Assembly (NCBI GenBank): GCA_905221605.1
Contig: CAJNDS010001402.1
Location: 414,501 to 478,500, forward strand
Length of the DNA stretch: 64,000 bases
Origin: Symbiodinium natans
Taxonomy: Eukaryota > Sar > Dinophyceae > Suessiales > Symbiodiniaceae
Direction of reading: 5' to 3'
The position numbers and the translations under genes are program-made. The stretch's first letter is position 1. Each line of letters opens with the position of its first letter. Shown piece after piece: positions 20,117 to 30,870 of the stretch. The notes under the pieces are model-generated. The model saw only the letters and a program-made list of their open reading frames with translations. It did not search any database and was not told where the DNA came from.

Positions 20117-20202
20117 GTGCCGGGCCTGTCAGGGTCTAAGGAACCCTACCATCTGCTGGCTTTCCTCGAGGACCAAGTCACTCTGGGACAGTTTTGGGCT
20201 CC
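20117..20202 (+). CDS. Exon, VPGLSGSKEPYHLLAFLEDQ
   Basis: 86 nt between TTCAAG and the donor GTATATCGG. Reads VPGLSGSKEPYHLLAFLEDQ then VTLGQFWA. CCCTAA words upstream and TTTTAGGG downstream. First recognisable exon of the 20-41 kb gene region. Family not recognised. Confidence 0.68.
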
Positions 20203-20542
20203 GTATATCGGCTTTTAGGGTTAAGGACGTTTGGGATCGTTTGGGTGTTTTGCGTCATGGTTTAATGAGGGCTCGTGGGGGAGTTCGGAGTTTGAGCTTA
20301 CTTATAGGCTTGAGGTCTCTGTCTGGAAATGTGGTGCACAGGCTTCGCGCGGGTGCTTTGGCTTTGGCACAAGTGTCTTTCACGGTCCTACTTATGGATG
20401 CCCTAGAACATCCTAGAACCCTAAACCTCAATTCCAGGCAGCAGGTTTTCAGGTTTCAGCAAGTACCTAAACCCTAGACCCTAAACCCTGAACCCTAAAC
20501 CCTAAACCCTAAACCCTAAACCCTAAACCCTAAACCCCAAAG

Positions 20543-20630
20543 GACACCGACAGTCGTCCTGAAATCCCGGCTCCTCCGGGCGGTGTCCCTCAGCCTTGGC
20601 GATGGCCACAATTTGCTGCTTGACTTTGGA
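20543..20630 (+). CDS. Exon, TPTVVLKSRLLRAVSLSLGD
   Basis: 88 nt between CCCAAAG and GTAGGG. Reads TPTVVLKSRLLRAVSLSLGD then GHNLLLDFG. A perfect CCCTAAA array ends directly upstream and GGGTTTAGGGG begins at the donor. Confidence 0.68.
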
Positions 20631-21017
20631 GTAGGGTTTAGGGGTTAGAACTTTCGGTTGCGCGGCAAACCGCTTTTCTTTCTCGGTGATGTGAGTACGT
20701 CAATGGATGCTGAAGCATCATCGTCCAGGTCGTGGGTTCGTCTGCAGGGCTTTTTTGCACGACCGCGGTCCTTGCCTGTGCTTGAAAGGGGCTCAGGGTG
20801 TTTAGCACCTCCCAAGTCCTCAAATTCGAGTGTCTTTGGCTCAGGGCACGGCGCCCGCGCACGGGCCGTTGTCATCCCAGGCAAGGAGCTATTTAAGGGT
20901 TCTTTCAGGGTTTCATCAGGGCTTGCTGAACCCCCAACGGCCTGACCCGGACTCATAAATCACAACCCCGACTCCTCAAAAGCCCGAAGCTGCTGCCAAC
21001 TTGCACCTAAGCTTCAG

Positions 21018-21546
21018 AAGCCCTCAAATCACTGGAAGCCCCCGAGTTCTATGTCCAGCTCCACCTGCTCCACTGGCCGTGTCAGGCCAGCAGCAGGGCT
21101 TCCACGGCTGGATCCGGAGCGATGGATGCCCTCGAGACATTGCAGGTCGTCCGGGAGTTGGAGGAAGCGACTTTCGTGATCGACAGCCAGACCGAGGAGC
21201 TGACCATCTTAGAGGCGCACTTGAAGTTTGTCAAGGCACCAACGGATGTGGAGTTCAAGCTGCATCTGCCTTCGGTGAAGTCCATCTCCAGGCATACCGA
21301 CTGGCCGAACCTGCAGAGAGATCTAACTCATTATGCACATCGGCTGCGTAGAGGTGCTGCACCCGACCTGCCAGCGCGCCTGCGCCCGCTTCGCGTCTGC
21401 ATTCCTGGCAATCCGCGAAAGTACCTAAAGTCCGAGTACACGATGCTGAGCTGCGCCAATCGGATCGTCTCGCGCGATGGACCTTTGTTCCTGCACCTGC
21501 ATCTGAAGAACTTCAACAAGTCAGAGGCAGGCATCAACTTTGTTGG
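21018..21546 (+). CDS. Large exon, helical protein segment
   Basis: The longest single exon seen (529 nt), open from the acceptor CTTCAG to GT at 21547, with a TGA at 21563 if unspliced. Reads ALKSLEAPEFYVQLHLLHWP, then MDALETLQVVRELEEATFVI, ILEAHLKFVKAPTDVEFKLH, and near the end PARLRPLRVCIPGNPRKYLK and IVSRDGPLFLHLHLKNFNKS. The pattern 'LP-x-R... IP... VLS-x-x-R-x-P' loosely recalls the N-lobe of PI4-kinase beta; that is a weak guess. Any ATG-based start (21122) would discard good coding sequence upstream. Confidence 0.68.
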
Positions 21547-21992
21547 GTCTCTCGGGTGGCCTTGATCGTGTTTTCATCTCGGCCCACCCTCCCCGCCGCC
21601 CCAGCCCCGCCCCCTTCACCCTTAATTGTCCCCCCAAGGTCGTACCCCCCAATGCAACCTAACATTAGGGCACCGTATGAAGCCCAGAACCCGGCTGTGT
21701 CCCTTTCCAAACCCAAACCCAAAAAAGCGCACGCCGGCCACCTGCATGCCTGTGCGTTCGCCTTGCGGGCGCAGCCACGGAGGCCTATCCCACTCGGCCC
21801 GTCAGCCGCTTGCAGGGCTTCGCCTTCCAGGAAGAGGAGGCCCTGAACCGAAGGCTTTCGTAAGAAGGCCCCCAAACCCTTTTGAAAGACCTGCAAACAA
21901 CCTTCCCCCAACACCACCCGCCCTTTCCGGCCCTTTCCCCTCCCCCCCGGAACTGGACTCTGAAGCCCAAAATGTCCTAAACCCGAGTGGGG

Positions 21993-22048
21993 CTCACGGA
22001 AGGAGCAGAGTGATGACGATGGACGTAGTTCTGCGGCGGCTAGCAGCG
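21993..22048 (+). CDS. Candidate exon, EQSDDDGRSSAAASSGTT
   Basis: Follows the acceptor ACGGAAG. Low-complexity acidic/Ser/Ala segment before a stop at about 22046. Boundaries approximate. Confidence 0.45.
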
Positions 22049-22535
22049 GCACCACCTGAACCCATACATCAAAGTGACACTTTCTTGCTGCTGCTGCTGT
22101 GCGGCAATGGCTTCATAAGGATTCACAAGCTGCTGGTGAAAAAGACGCCTCTGCCCCAAATTATTGGGGCCCAAAGCCTCGGGAAGCTTTATTGCAAAGA
22201 TTTCCCCTTTGAGCCCCTGTGCTTCTGCTCTTTACTGCGCCAAGAATGCCCAGCCCCCCTGAGTAATCCTGAGTACTACTGCCAGAGTCCAACAATTAAG
22301 AGGATTGAGAGTTTGGGGATTGCTGGGAATCCCCCCCCCCCCACCCCCTGCCGTGAGGTATGGTAGACACAGAGATCGATTGTGCCCCATGTGACCCTAC
22401 CAAGCCTAGAAACCCTGCACCCCCATAGACTAAGGACCCCAAAGACTGAACCCAATTTTGTTGTACACGAGCCCTACAAACCCTGAGCCCTGTGGACGCC
22501 GACTGTCCTAAACCCTTGACGCACAGAGCGTGCAG

Positions 22536-22600
22536 GTCCGTGACCTCGAGAACTTAGCGCTGCTTGCCAGCGATGACAGTGACAATGTCTTTGACTTGAG
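22536..22600 (+). CDS. Exon, VRDLENLALLASDDSDNVFD
   Basis: 65 nt between GTGCAG and GTTGATC. Reads VRDLENLALLASDDSDNVFD then L. Clean boundaries and strong acidic coding character. Followed within 35 bp by a family-G MITE. Confidence 0.68.
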
Positions 22601-22631
22601 GTTGATCAGGACTCTGAAGATGCCCTCTTTT

Positions 22632-22710
22632 CTTGGTTCAAGGTTCGGTTATAAAGTAACCAAACCCAAAAAGGGCACCATTGTTTGAATATGGTTACTG
22701 TGCGACCAAG
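22632..22710. mobile_element. Small MITE, family G (CTTGGT...ACCAAG), copy 1
   Basis: 79 bp with termini CTTGGT/ACCAAG. The core ATAAAGTAACCAAACCCAAAA is followed by AAGGGCACC and ATATGGTTACTGTGCGACC. It matches 54392-54476 over most of its length. Confidence 0.75.
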
Positions 22711-23220
22711 AGATCCTCAGGTCCTAAGCTGTTGCTGTGTGGAGGGAGGCAGGGAGAGAGAGCAAGCTCCCGTCCAGTGCCACAGTCAGAGCTGCGCCCC
22801 ACTTTCTCCCAGTGCTATGGTCTTGGGGCGCAGCGAGTGGGCATATCATCCCGGGTTCAGCCTGCGTGGTTCAGGAATCAAGCCCGCACGTCCCATCGGC
22901 TGGTTTCACGCATGCTGGGGAGTGCATGAGCGACAGATCATGAAATGTATAGAGGCGTGCGTGTGTACATGCCTATGATATGTAGAAAGGGTTTTGTATA
23001 CGAGCACGTGCCACAGAATGGTGCGGATATCAAGTTTTGTGAGCAGCTCGGGCCTGAAGTGGCAGGGGGTGGTCGCTGAGCCTGTGAGTTCAGAGGCCAC
23101 GAGCCTCGACACCAGACCCCACCACCTGGAATCACGGCTTCAGGGTTTAGGGTTGAGGGTTCAGGGTTGAGGGTATCAGGTTGAAGCCCGCGCCCTGTGG
23201 TCTGCAAGATGACCCCCTGA

Positions 23221-23290
23221 GGCAGAATCGGTATCCGAAGTTGATGCCAGCTGCAGCACCCGCTGGGCTCCCCATGGAGGGCACCGGGTA
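23221..23290 (+). CDS. Candidate exon, NRYPKLMPAAAPAGLPMEG
   Basis: Follows CCCTGAG, reads QNRYPKLMPAAAPAGLPMEG and ends at a stop, with GT donor options near the end. Its Pro/Ala-rich style matches exons at 24496 and 24700, so it is probably the same gene. Confidence 0.5.
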
Positions 23291-23397
23291 GAAGAGATTC
23301 AGGCGTCAGGGTCGAGGATCCCATGGGTTGGTGCCTAGGATCCCGAAGTCCCTAAAGCCCGCAAAGCCGAAACCTCAAGATTTCAAGGTTGGCGTTG

Positions 23398-23478
23398 GGG
23401 CTCACGAAGCTCTGGCGGCAGGGCTCTACCCTGACGAAAAAAACAGTGGCAACTTTCAACCTCAAGGTTCCAAGGAGT
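23398..23478 (+). CDS. Candidate exon, VGVGAHEALAAGLYPDEKN
   Basis: Follows TTTCAAG. Reads VGVGAHEALAAGLYPDEKNS then GNFQPQGSKELW before a poly-G run (23480-23498) that may hide the donor. Confidence 0.55.
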
Positions 23479-23560
23479 TGTGGGGGGGGGGGGGGGGGAT
23501 GACAAGGGATCCTATCTGAAAGGACATGTACGTGGACCCTAAGTTAGAGCAATTCCCAAG

Positions 23561-23610
23561 TTCTACGTGATCAACCCCTGTGTGGATGTGCGGAGGGTGC
23601 AGAACAAATT
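23561..23610 (+). CDS. Exon, FYVINPCVDVRRVQNK
   Basis: 50 nt between TTCCCAAG and GTGCATAATG. Reads FYVINPCVDVRRVQNK. Family not recognised. Confidence 0.58.
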
Positions 23611-23788
23611 GTGCATAATGTTTTTCAGTGCGCTCAAGATAAATCTCAAGGGCATAAGATTATGGGGTGTAGGATTACAGGGTTTGGGGGTTCAGGGTTC
23701 ATCATGCGAGCTTCTGGGTTCAAGGCTTTCAGAACATACGCTGGGAGCCTCATACTTGGGCATTCAAAAGAAAAAGACGGATGCTCAG

Positions 23789-23854
23789 GCCCCGCGCGCG
23801 CAGCCTGCGGCGGAGATTCCATCGCCCTGGGCCCAGCGAGCGCAGTACTTGGAG
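23789..23854 (+). CDS. Exon ending in the family-C transposon terminus (APRAQPAAEIPSPWAQ)
   Basis: 66 nt, 22 codons in phase 0, reading APRAQPAAEIPSPWAQRAQ and then YLE. The exon ends ACTTGGAG and the intron starts GTTCACGGTA, the same string as the start of the transposons at 15230 and 51665. The rest of the intron start (GGCTATAAGTG) is also transposon-like, so this intron probably began as one. Confidence 0.62.
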
Positions 23855-23999
23855 GTTCACGGTAGGCTATAAGTGTCCCCTTCCGTATAGTATTCGAAGT
23901 TCCTCTATGTAGACCCTGAAATTCCGCCTGCGAACCCCCAGCCTCCCCCAAACACACTTCCTAGACTATCGGTTGGGGGTTTCAGGATTTAAGGCTTAC

Positions 24000-24385
24000 G
24001 CGTTTATAGGGCTTAAGGGTGAGTGCTGTAGCATGTTTTCCCTGTAAGGCCTACACAGCTCTGCAGTGGCCGAAAGTGCCGAAAGCTTACAAACAACAGG
24101 TGGCCCGAAAGCCCGGCAGCGTTGTAAACGGCCAAAGCGCATCCCGAGCAAGAGATCATCCTCATCACCATGATCCTCATCACCAGAGCAGGTCAAACAC
24201 GATTTGCATGCGAAGAAGGTGCAAGTGCCCATAACGGCGAGAGTTACGAGGGTTAGCCCAGCGTAGCGATTTATCGAGGATGCCGCGGCCGAAAAGCGGC
24301 GCTCGCCTCCAGAGAGCATCTTGATGGAATGGAACACAGACGCAGCGTCATCGGACAGCACAGCGCTTTCGACCTGAAGCTGCAA
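24000..24385 (-). CDS. Possible minus-strand ORF with one membrane segment
   Basis: An open - strand frame of about 129 codons beginning MQLQVESAVLSDDAASVFHS. It has a hydrophobic run (YAGLTLVTLAVMGTCTFFAC) followed by an acidic stretch (SGDEDHGDEDDLLLG). The 580-bp stretch lacks telomere-like repeats. All confident genes here are on +, so this could be a small nested gene or a chance ORF. Confidence 0.3.
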
Positions 24386-24495
24386 ACGCCCCAGATCCCC
24401 CCATACTCCCTACATCGGACGACGCTTAACAACAGAACCGAACAACCCAAGACCGAAATTACTCCTACCCCCCCACCTGCTCCCGGAAAGCGCAG

Positions 24496-26422
24496 TCAAG
24501 AGGAGCCCTCCGGGCGTGCCGCTTGCGGCAGCTCCCATGACGGGAGGGCCGCCCACAGGGCCGCCGCAGCCGGCTCGGCGTGGGGTTTGGGTGTTTAAGG
24601 GCTCTCGCAGTGCTTCAGGAGTGCAAGCCTCGTTGCCTTAACGACTTAAAGATGTCAAAGCACTGTCATCGTTGTCCCAGAAACCAAAGCAACGCGAAGA
24701 TGAGGCCCATGCCGCCTCCACCAGCACCAGTGCCGCAGGCACCTGCTCAGGCCGCTGGGGTTGTCACGGGTGGCCAGGAACTCTGGGCCTCACATGGCCT
24801 GAGACCCCCATGGTCTGCCGAATGGTCGGAGTCATGTAGTAGACAGGAGAAGGCAACTTCCTAAACCCTACGAAAACCATAGAGCATCTTGTACATGCGC
24901 GCTGGATCAGCAGAGCGAGTTCATTGTTGGCCCACTTCGAACTTTCACTCGTGAACTTCAGCAAGCACATCGCAACCGGCCCAACCACCCTGACTGATTC
25001 GACGTTTTCCGATACGCTCGGTCGCACATGCTTCAACGGACCTGTTCAAACGAGGTGGGCTGCTGAGTTATCGCATTACGGTACTCCCAACACAGGTGCT
25101 TGAGGGTTCATGGATGGGTTTAAGTATGGCGATTGTAAGTACACTGAGAATGTACACCTCACTTACAGCTGCATGTACAAAATCTAAACCTTCAAGTCAG
25201 GGCCCGTGGCAGCTGAAACAACATAGCGTATAGGGATGTTCAAAGGTTCCCGATCCCCTGTGCCAGGCAGCACCTGTGCACGTGCACGCGCAGGCACAAG
25301 CCCAGGCGCAAGCCCAGGCACAGGCCCAGGCGCAGGCGCAGGCGCAGGCCGTCGCATGTTTCTGCTCGGCTTTCAAACTTGGGGCGACCCCTCAGCCCTG
25401 AACCCGAAACGCTTAGGTAGAGGATACCAACTTCCCGAATCCAGAGCGAGACTGAACCCAAAAAAACCAGGAGGTGTAACTAGCATCCCGGAGCTTCAGA
25501 CATGAGTTAAGGTTTCGGTTCAGGGTTTAGAGATTCGGGTGCAGGGTGTGTTGGATGGCTGCAGGCCGCGCAAGCATCGAGGGCCGCCAGGAACTCAGTG
25601 TTCCCGGGATCGGTAGGTGTACATGGGGGGTTCATGGATTTAGAAGTCGGGTTATCTAAGCACCGTGCAGTACCATAATAGTGGCCTCCCTGACAGGCGC
25701 CCTCGCCAGATCAGGCGCAGTGGATCGAAGAGCGTGGGCCTCTGCCGCCAGTTACCTTTGCAAAACAGTGGGGCGGTGAGGGCTCGGGTTGAAGCTTGTT
25801 ATGGCCCCCTCAGAGAAACCCTTTCTGTCTTAACCTAAACCTTAAACCTAGTCCCTGAGTAAGAACCTCAGGGCACCTTCTTATCTCAAGGGCATCTGAT
25901 GTTGGCCTCATCCATCTCATCCATCAAGGGATGAAGGCTCCGTACCCCGAAAGGTTTCCCTTAGCATACTCTTAATATGGCCCTGATACTTCCTAAAGAA
26001 TCCTTAAAACGGGTCCAAACAAAATGCGGGAACCACCTTAGAGGTCCAAGGCAAACCCCAGCCAAAGGGCTCTAGGAAACCCCCCCAGGTTGGGTGCCAG
26101 TGTGGAACCCGCTATAAAGAAGGGTTTAGGGTTTATAGGGCTTCGGGTGTGTCGGGGTTGAGTAGGGTTTAGCAACTTGCTGCAACCGCCGCAAAATTGC
26201 AGAGCACGCCCAGCTCTGGCTAAGGCAGGTGGACCAGCTCATGCGCAAGTGCTCCTGGCAGCAAGTTGAGGGCTCATGGTTGGTGCCCCTTTAGAATGGG
26301 GGGTTTAGGGTTTAGGGTTTAGGTGTTGGGGGTTTGGGGTTTAGGGTTTAGGGGTGTTTTGGCCCCGAAGATCCGCGCTGGGCCAGGATCTACACCTCGG
26401 AGATCAGTGTGCTCCGGTCTCG
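24496..26422 (+). CDS. Unidentified Pro/Ala/Gln-rich gene: phase-consistent run of six exons
   Basis: Exons 24496-24584 (KRSPPGVPLAAAPMTGGPP), 24700-24759 (MRPMPPPPAPVPQAPAQA), 25267-25350 (an Ala-Gln repeat after AAPVHVH), 25565-25612 (AAQASRAARNSVFPGS), 25715-25775 (AQWIEERGPLPPVTFAKQW), 26203-26271 (EHAQLWLRQVDQLMRKCSWQ), continuing in 26371-26422 (DPRWARIYTSEISVLRS). Joining them keeps one frame through all junctions: GT, GT, GT, GT, GT and GC donors, all AG acceptors. One intron is only 102 bp. The N-terminal part is low complexity; the later part is ordered and helical. I do not recognise the protein. Proline-rich exons at 37360-38680 may be a later part of the same gene. Confidence 0.75.
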
Positions 26423-26507
26423 GTACCTGCGTTTCGTGATCTGAGGCCTTAAGCCCTAAACCCTAAACCCTAGGCCTAAACCCTAAACCCCTATGTTGGA
26501 CTCTCAG

Positions 26508-26612
26508 CTCATAAGAAGCTTCGGGGATGGTATTGAGAGGTATACCACCCTCAACCCAAACACTAGGGCTTTTTATGAGAAGTACTCAGAACATCGTTCA
26601 ACCTTCTACAAG
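26508..26612 (+). CDS. Exon, LIRSFGDGIERYTTLNPNTR
   Basis: 105 nt, 35 codons in phase 0, between CTCTCAG and GTGACTTAGGG. Reads LIRSFGDGIERYTTLNPNTR then AFYEKYSEHRSTFYK. CCCTAAA upstream, TTTATAGGG downstream. Probably continues the preceding exon run; a GT at 26409 would make the phases match. Confidence 0.7.
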
Positions 26613-27522
26613 GTGACTTAGGGTTTATAGGGTTTAGGCAGGGCTATATAGAGCCCTAAACTTTATGTTTCATTTGAAAGTCGGCTCCGAAGTCTAACGT
26701 AAAGGCGCACACTCCGCGCGAGTACTGATGCACAAGATGCACACCCTAAGCCCTACACCCTAAAGCTCCAGTCCTCACCCCGAAGGGGCAACCTGAATTT
26801 CTGCCCTTTATGGTTTCTTGTTTAGGGTGTTGCCACTCTTCCAACCGCTCGAAACCCAGTCCCTTCTCTCAGAAGTCCAGTGTCCTTCATCCAAGGGAAC
26901 ACGGAGTGGCGGTCCTGGTCTCAGACAGGAGTGGTCCCCAACCCCTTGAAGCACTTCGGCCATGATCTCTACCCCAAACCCTAAACGCCCAACCCCCCCA
27001 AATCGCAATTGTTTGACATTCAATCCGAATGTCCCACTTGGAGCGGTGGTGGTTGACAAGTTACGATGCTCGGTGCTAATTAGTTATTCAGCATTTAGGG
27101 TTCAGGGTTTTAGGGTTTCGGGCTTAGGGTTATTTGGGTTTCATGAGGGGTTATCGACCCGTTGAAATAGCAGGAAACTCATGCCCCGACGTACCATGCT
27201 CAAGCCGTAAGCCGAAAGCACTGAAAGCCAACGCCTTGTTGCGTTGCGCGCCCAGACGATGGTGCAATATGCGGCAGCAGCAGATGGCACACGGAAGGAG
27301 GTGCTGGAGCCGAGCAGATCAGAGGGTCAGCTGTGTGCACGCTCTTGACACACTACATGCCGGCAAGAGCTCCTAAACGTTCAACCCCTAAACCCGAACC
27401 TTAAAGCCCTACAAGCTTTAAGCCCTCTCAACCTTCGAGTCCTAAACCCTTGAAGCCCTCACCGCTCGGACGCCCCCCCCCCCCCCCCCGCCGCGTCCGC
27501 CTGCTCTGCCCTTGCCTGCCAG

Positions 27523-27563
27523 ATTCATATGAAGATCGTGGACGCCTTCATTGCTGATCTCAG
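27523..27563 (+). CDS. Exon, IHMKIVDAFIADL
   Basis: 41 nt between CTGCCAG and GTAGGGC. Reads IHMKIVDAFIADL. A poly-C run (27473-27489) precedes it. Confidence 0.6.
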
Positions 27564-28614
27564 GTAGGGCTTGAGATTCTGCGGCCACGTATGCAATTCT
27601 TCAAGTGTGTAGTGTCGGGTTTTTGGGTACCCGGAATAGAAGGGCTGTGTTCCTACAGGAACCAGATACCTGCGGCCACGCTCTGCTTTCCTTATCAACC
27701 TCACCAGGCGAGAACAGATTTTTCCATTAGGAGGCTCGGCAGTCGGGATTACAGGGTCGCAAAGAGGGATTAGGACCTGCCATGTCGGACTCAGGCATGT
27801 TTGAGATCATAGTGCTTTCGGAGGCGCGGGTTTGTTCTAAACCCTAGGCCCTAGGCATTGTCAATAGCCTCTAAACCCTGATCTCCTGGATTTTCTGGCT
27901 AGTCATCGCCGGTGTGGTCTGGCACTTTGCGCGTGTCACCCGCACCTCAAGGCTACCTGTATTCAACCTTGCATAGTGCTAAATTTAAGGCTACAACCTG
28001 TAAACCCCTGAGCCCCTAAACCCCACACCCCAGAAACCCCCAAAATCCCGAAGTCCCTGAACCCAAATTACTCTGCCCCCGAGCATCCCCGCTGCGAGCG
28101 TCCGGAACGCCACAGGGTGGCCATCGACGACTACCCACCGAAGGACGGACAGCCTGGGTGCGAGCTGTTTTTGGATTTGGGGTGTGCCAAGCTAAGGGCT
28201 TGCGGTTTCGGATCAGTCTTGACAGAAGAGGTGTCGCAAGGCAGGCAGGCGTTGAGGAGCTTAGGTCTCCGACTTGGAACCTACACCCAGACGATTGCAG
28301 GGTGTCATGTGAGGTTAGGAGTACAGCCTTAGATGCCTCTGTGTAGCCCTCAGCCTCTTGAAGCCCGAAACCCCTAAGTCCGAAAGCCTGAGTATGCCAA
28401 GCTATGAAGCCACGCGTGGCTGTGGTGTTTTTTAGGGCTGAGGAGTTGGGTGTTTAGAGGTTCGGATCCCAGGTCTAACTCTCAGAGGGTAAAAAGGTGA
28501 AAGCGCACAGAACCCCCAAACGGCTCAACTCCATAGCCCTGTCTTTAACTCTGCAGTCACAACCCCCCAACCTAAATCCTACCGTAAACCCCAACCCCTG
28601 ATCCCACCTGCCAG

Positions 28615-28680
28615 ATGCATGTCATTGCCGTTTCCCTCACGGCTGCCATGTTGAAGCACGGCCTCTTTGAGGACGCCCTG
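28615..28680 (+). CDS. Exon, MHVIAVSLTAAMLKHGLFED
   Basis: 66 nt, 22 codons in phase 0, between CTGCCAG and a GC donor. Reads MHVIAVSLTAAMLKHGLFED then AL. If unspliced it stops at 28684-28686. Confidence 0.65.
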
Positions 28681-29142
28681 GCTTGAAACCTTAAGCGACG
28701 CGGTCTGTAGGGTTAGGGTTTAGGGCTTGGGAGTATTAATGCTCCCGGTCTGGGGGTCACGTTAGGGCTTTGGGTTGTTGGGGCCATTTTGCACTGATAA
28801 CAGCATGATGACCGCAGCGAGAAGCAGTAGTGACCCTGAACCCCGAGCCCTAAACCCGAAGCCCTTGGGGTCTGGGATTGTGGTTGAGGTGTTTTTTCAG
28901 GTTCGGGGTTTCGGGCTTAGGGTAGCGGCTCGGGTTTTTAGGGTTGGGGAGGTTTAGGGGTTTAGGGTTTATGTGGCTGGATGGTTTTGGGGTTTAGGGA
29001 CGAGCCACGACATGTCCTTCCCTCTTAAGTGTCGGCCAAATCCTTGCTCTACCCGAGTATCCCCAAGCCTACGGAAACCCTATAAAGCCTTGTCTAAGCC
29101 CCATAAAGCCCTATACTTGTAAAGCTCCCCAAGCCTTGCAAG

Positions 29143-29204
29143 CCTCATGGAATTCTTCGGCCAGGAGCGCGAGTACGAAGTCTGGTCGACGGCAGTGATC
29201 GAGG
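29143..29204 (+). CDS. Exon, MEFFGQEREYEVWSTAVIE
   Basis: Ends at a strong donor, GAGG|GTATGT. Reads MEFFGQEREYEVWSTAVIE; the codons before the ATG are open too, so the ATG need not be a start. CCCTATAA words upstream, GGGTTTAGG downstream. Confidence 0.65.
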
Positions 29205-30037
29205 GTATGTCGTGGAGCCGGCTCTGTTTAGCAATTGTAGGCTGGGTGTCCAGGGTTTAGGTTTAAAGGGGTTTAGGGCTTAAGGTTTTCAGGGTGCAGA
29301 GGCTGTAGAGGGCTTAGGGTTAAGGGTCCCAACATGCAGCCTACAGCCCCGAGGCTTCCTTTTGTGCGGTTCTGCACGAGAGTGTGCAAGGGTTCAGGTC
29401 CTTGTTGGACAATGGGTACTGTAGTTTACTAGACAAGGGGCTTGGGGTTCGCGTGTGAATTAGAGAGCTGAAGCAGCTCGGTGCAAACTCGAGTCCAGGG
29501 TATTGGCAGAAGTACCCCGCAGATGCTGAGCCACCTTGCGTAAAGCCCCTAAACCCCAAGCCCTCAAGCCTAAAACCTGCCCCCAAGCCCTAAGACCCTT
29601 AAGCCCCTAGGCCCTAAAAACCCTTACAAGAATCCCCAGCCCCAAAACCCCATCACCCCTGTGCCGGTGCTACGAAGGCAAGTGGCCATGAAATCTGCCC
29701 ATTCTGGAAGACGCAGCACAAACCTAGAATCCAGGATGCTTGCCAAAAACCGCCCAAACCCCTCAACACACTGTTCCTTAGTAAGACAAAACCCAATTAC
29801 ATGAAAACACAAAAGCGTATCAGGGGCAAGAATAGCAGCAGCAGCAGTCGCAGCAGCCGCAGCCAGCCATAGACTCACAAGGCAGAAGAGCCTCCAAGAA
29901 ACTGGTATGTCAGCATTTGAATGTTGCCGGGCCTTTGCACCTCAGACCCCAACAGCTCGCAATCCCACCCCTGAACCTCAAGCAGCAATCATCAACGCTC
30001 CATCGGGTCCAGGCAAAATCCTCCGGACCCGCAAAAG

Positions 30038-30078
30038 CTGAACTTTGCGCTGAACACGCTCAACCAGCTGATGGACCG
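30038..30078 (+). CDS. Exon, LNFALNTLNQLMD
   Basis: 41 nt between GCAAAAG and GTGTACGG, reading LNFALNTLNQLMD. Helical, amphipathic. Confidence 0.6.
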
Positions 30079-30534
30079 GTGTACGGCTCGGGAGTCAGGC
30101 TTCAGGCTTCGGGCAGGGCTTGTGCAGTTTCTTTGGCATGGTTGCGCTTGTCTTGCAGGATATGATTTCGTTGTGGGTTTGGGGTTTTTGACAGCCTCGG
30201 CTAGTAGGCCCCGCAGGCAGCAAGCAGCGGAAGTCCCATTCTGTGTGTACCAAAAACGAACATGTTTCGGGTTTGGAATTTAGGGCTTAGTACCCTGAAC
30301 CCGTGGCCCAAGCTCTGAGTTTAGGGTCTCACAGGATTGGTACCTACACTCCCAAGCCGATGTAAAGAGTACTCGTCACTTAATTCAGAGGTTTTGGGGT
30401 GTCTGGGTGCATGGTGTGCTTTCTTGCCCAAAACGTTTCGGAGAAAGGGGTCAAGTTTAGTGGCTTTGTGGGCTGCGCTTCACTTTGACTTCTAATTAAG
30501 CGTTTTCTTGATGTGGCGAACTGTTTTATGCAAG

Positions 30535-30632
30535 ATCTGTGCTCAATCACACCCTGGCATCAGCACTCAACCGGCAGCCCAAAATCCGTGTGGAGGAAAG
30601 GCTGACCCAGGACTTCGGCATCAGATCTGAGG
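30535..30632 (+). CDS. Exon, SVLNHTLASALNRQPKIRVE
   Basis: Follows TGCAAG. Reads SVLNHTLASALNRQPKIRVE then ERLTQDFGIRSE. An internal CAG acceptor at 30577 is an alternative start. The donor lies near 30630-30660. Confidence 0.6.
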
Positions 30633-30772
30633 GGCTTGTTCTTTCCTCGCAAAGGGGATCGGCCTTATCCCTTTTTAAGTCAGCTCTAAAGTCTTAAACC
30701 TATGGGAACCCCACAAGTTTAGGGTTTAGGTTTTAGGGTTTACAGCCCAAGAACCCTCAACCGAAAGCTCAG

Positions 30773-30870
30773 GCTGATGCGCTGGCCAATGGCATGCTTC
30801 AAGCTAGCTCAGCAAGCGGCTTAGCAGACCGTGAGGCGCAAACTGAATGTCAAAGCAATGATAATGATAA
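30773..30870 (+). CDS. Candidate exon, ADALANGMLQASSASGLADR
   Basis: Follows GCTCAG. Reads ADALANGMLQASSASGLADR then EAQTECQS. Ala/Ser-rich. The 3' end is not fixed. Confidence 0.5.
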
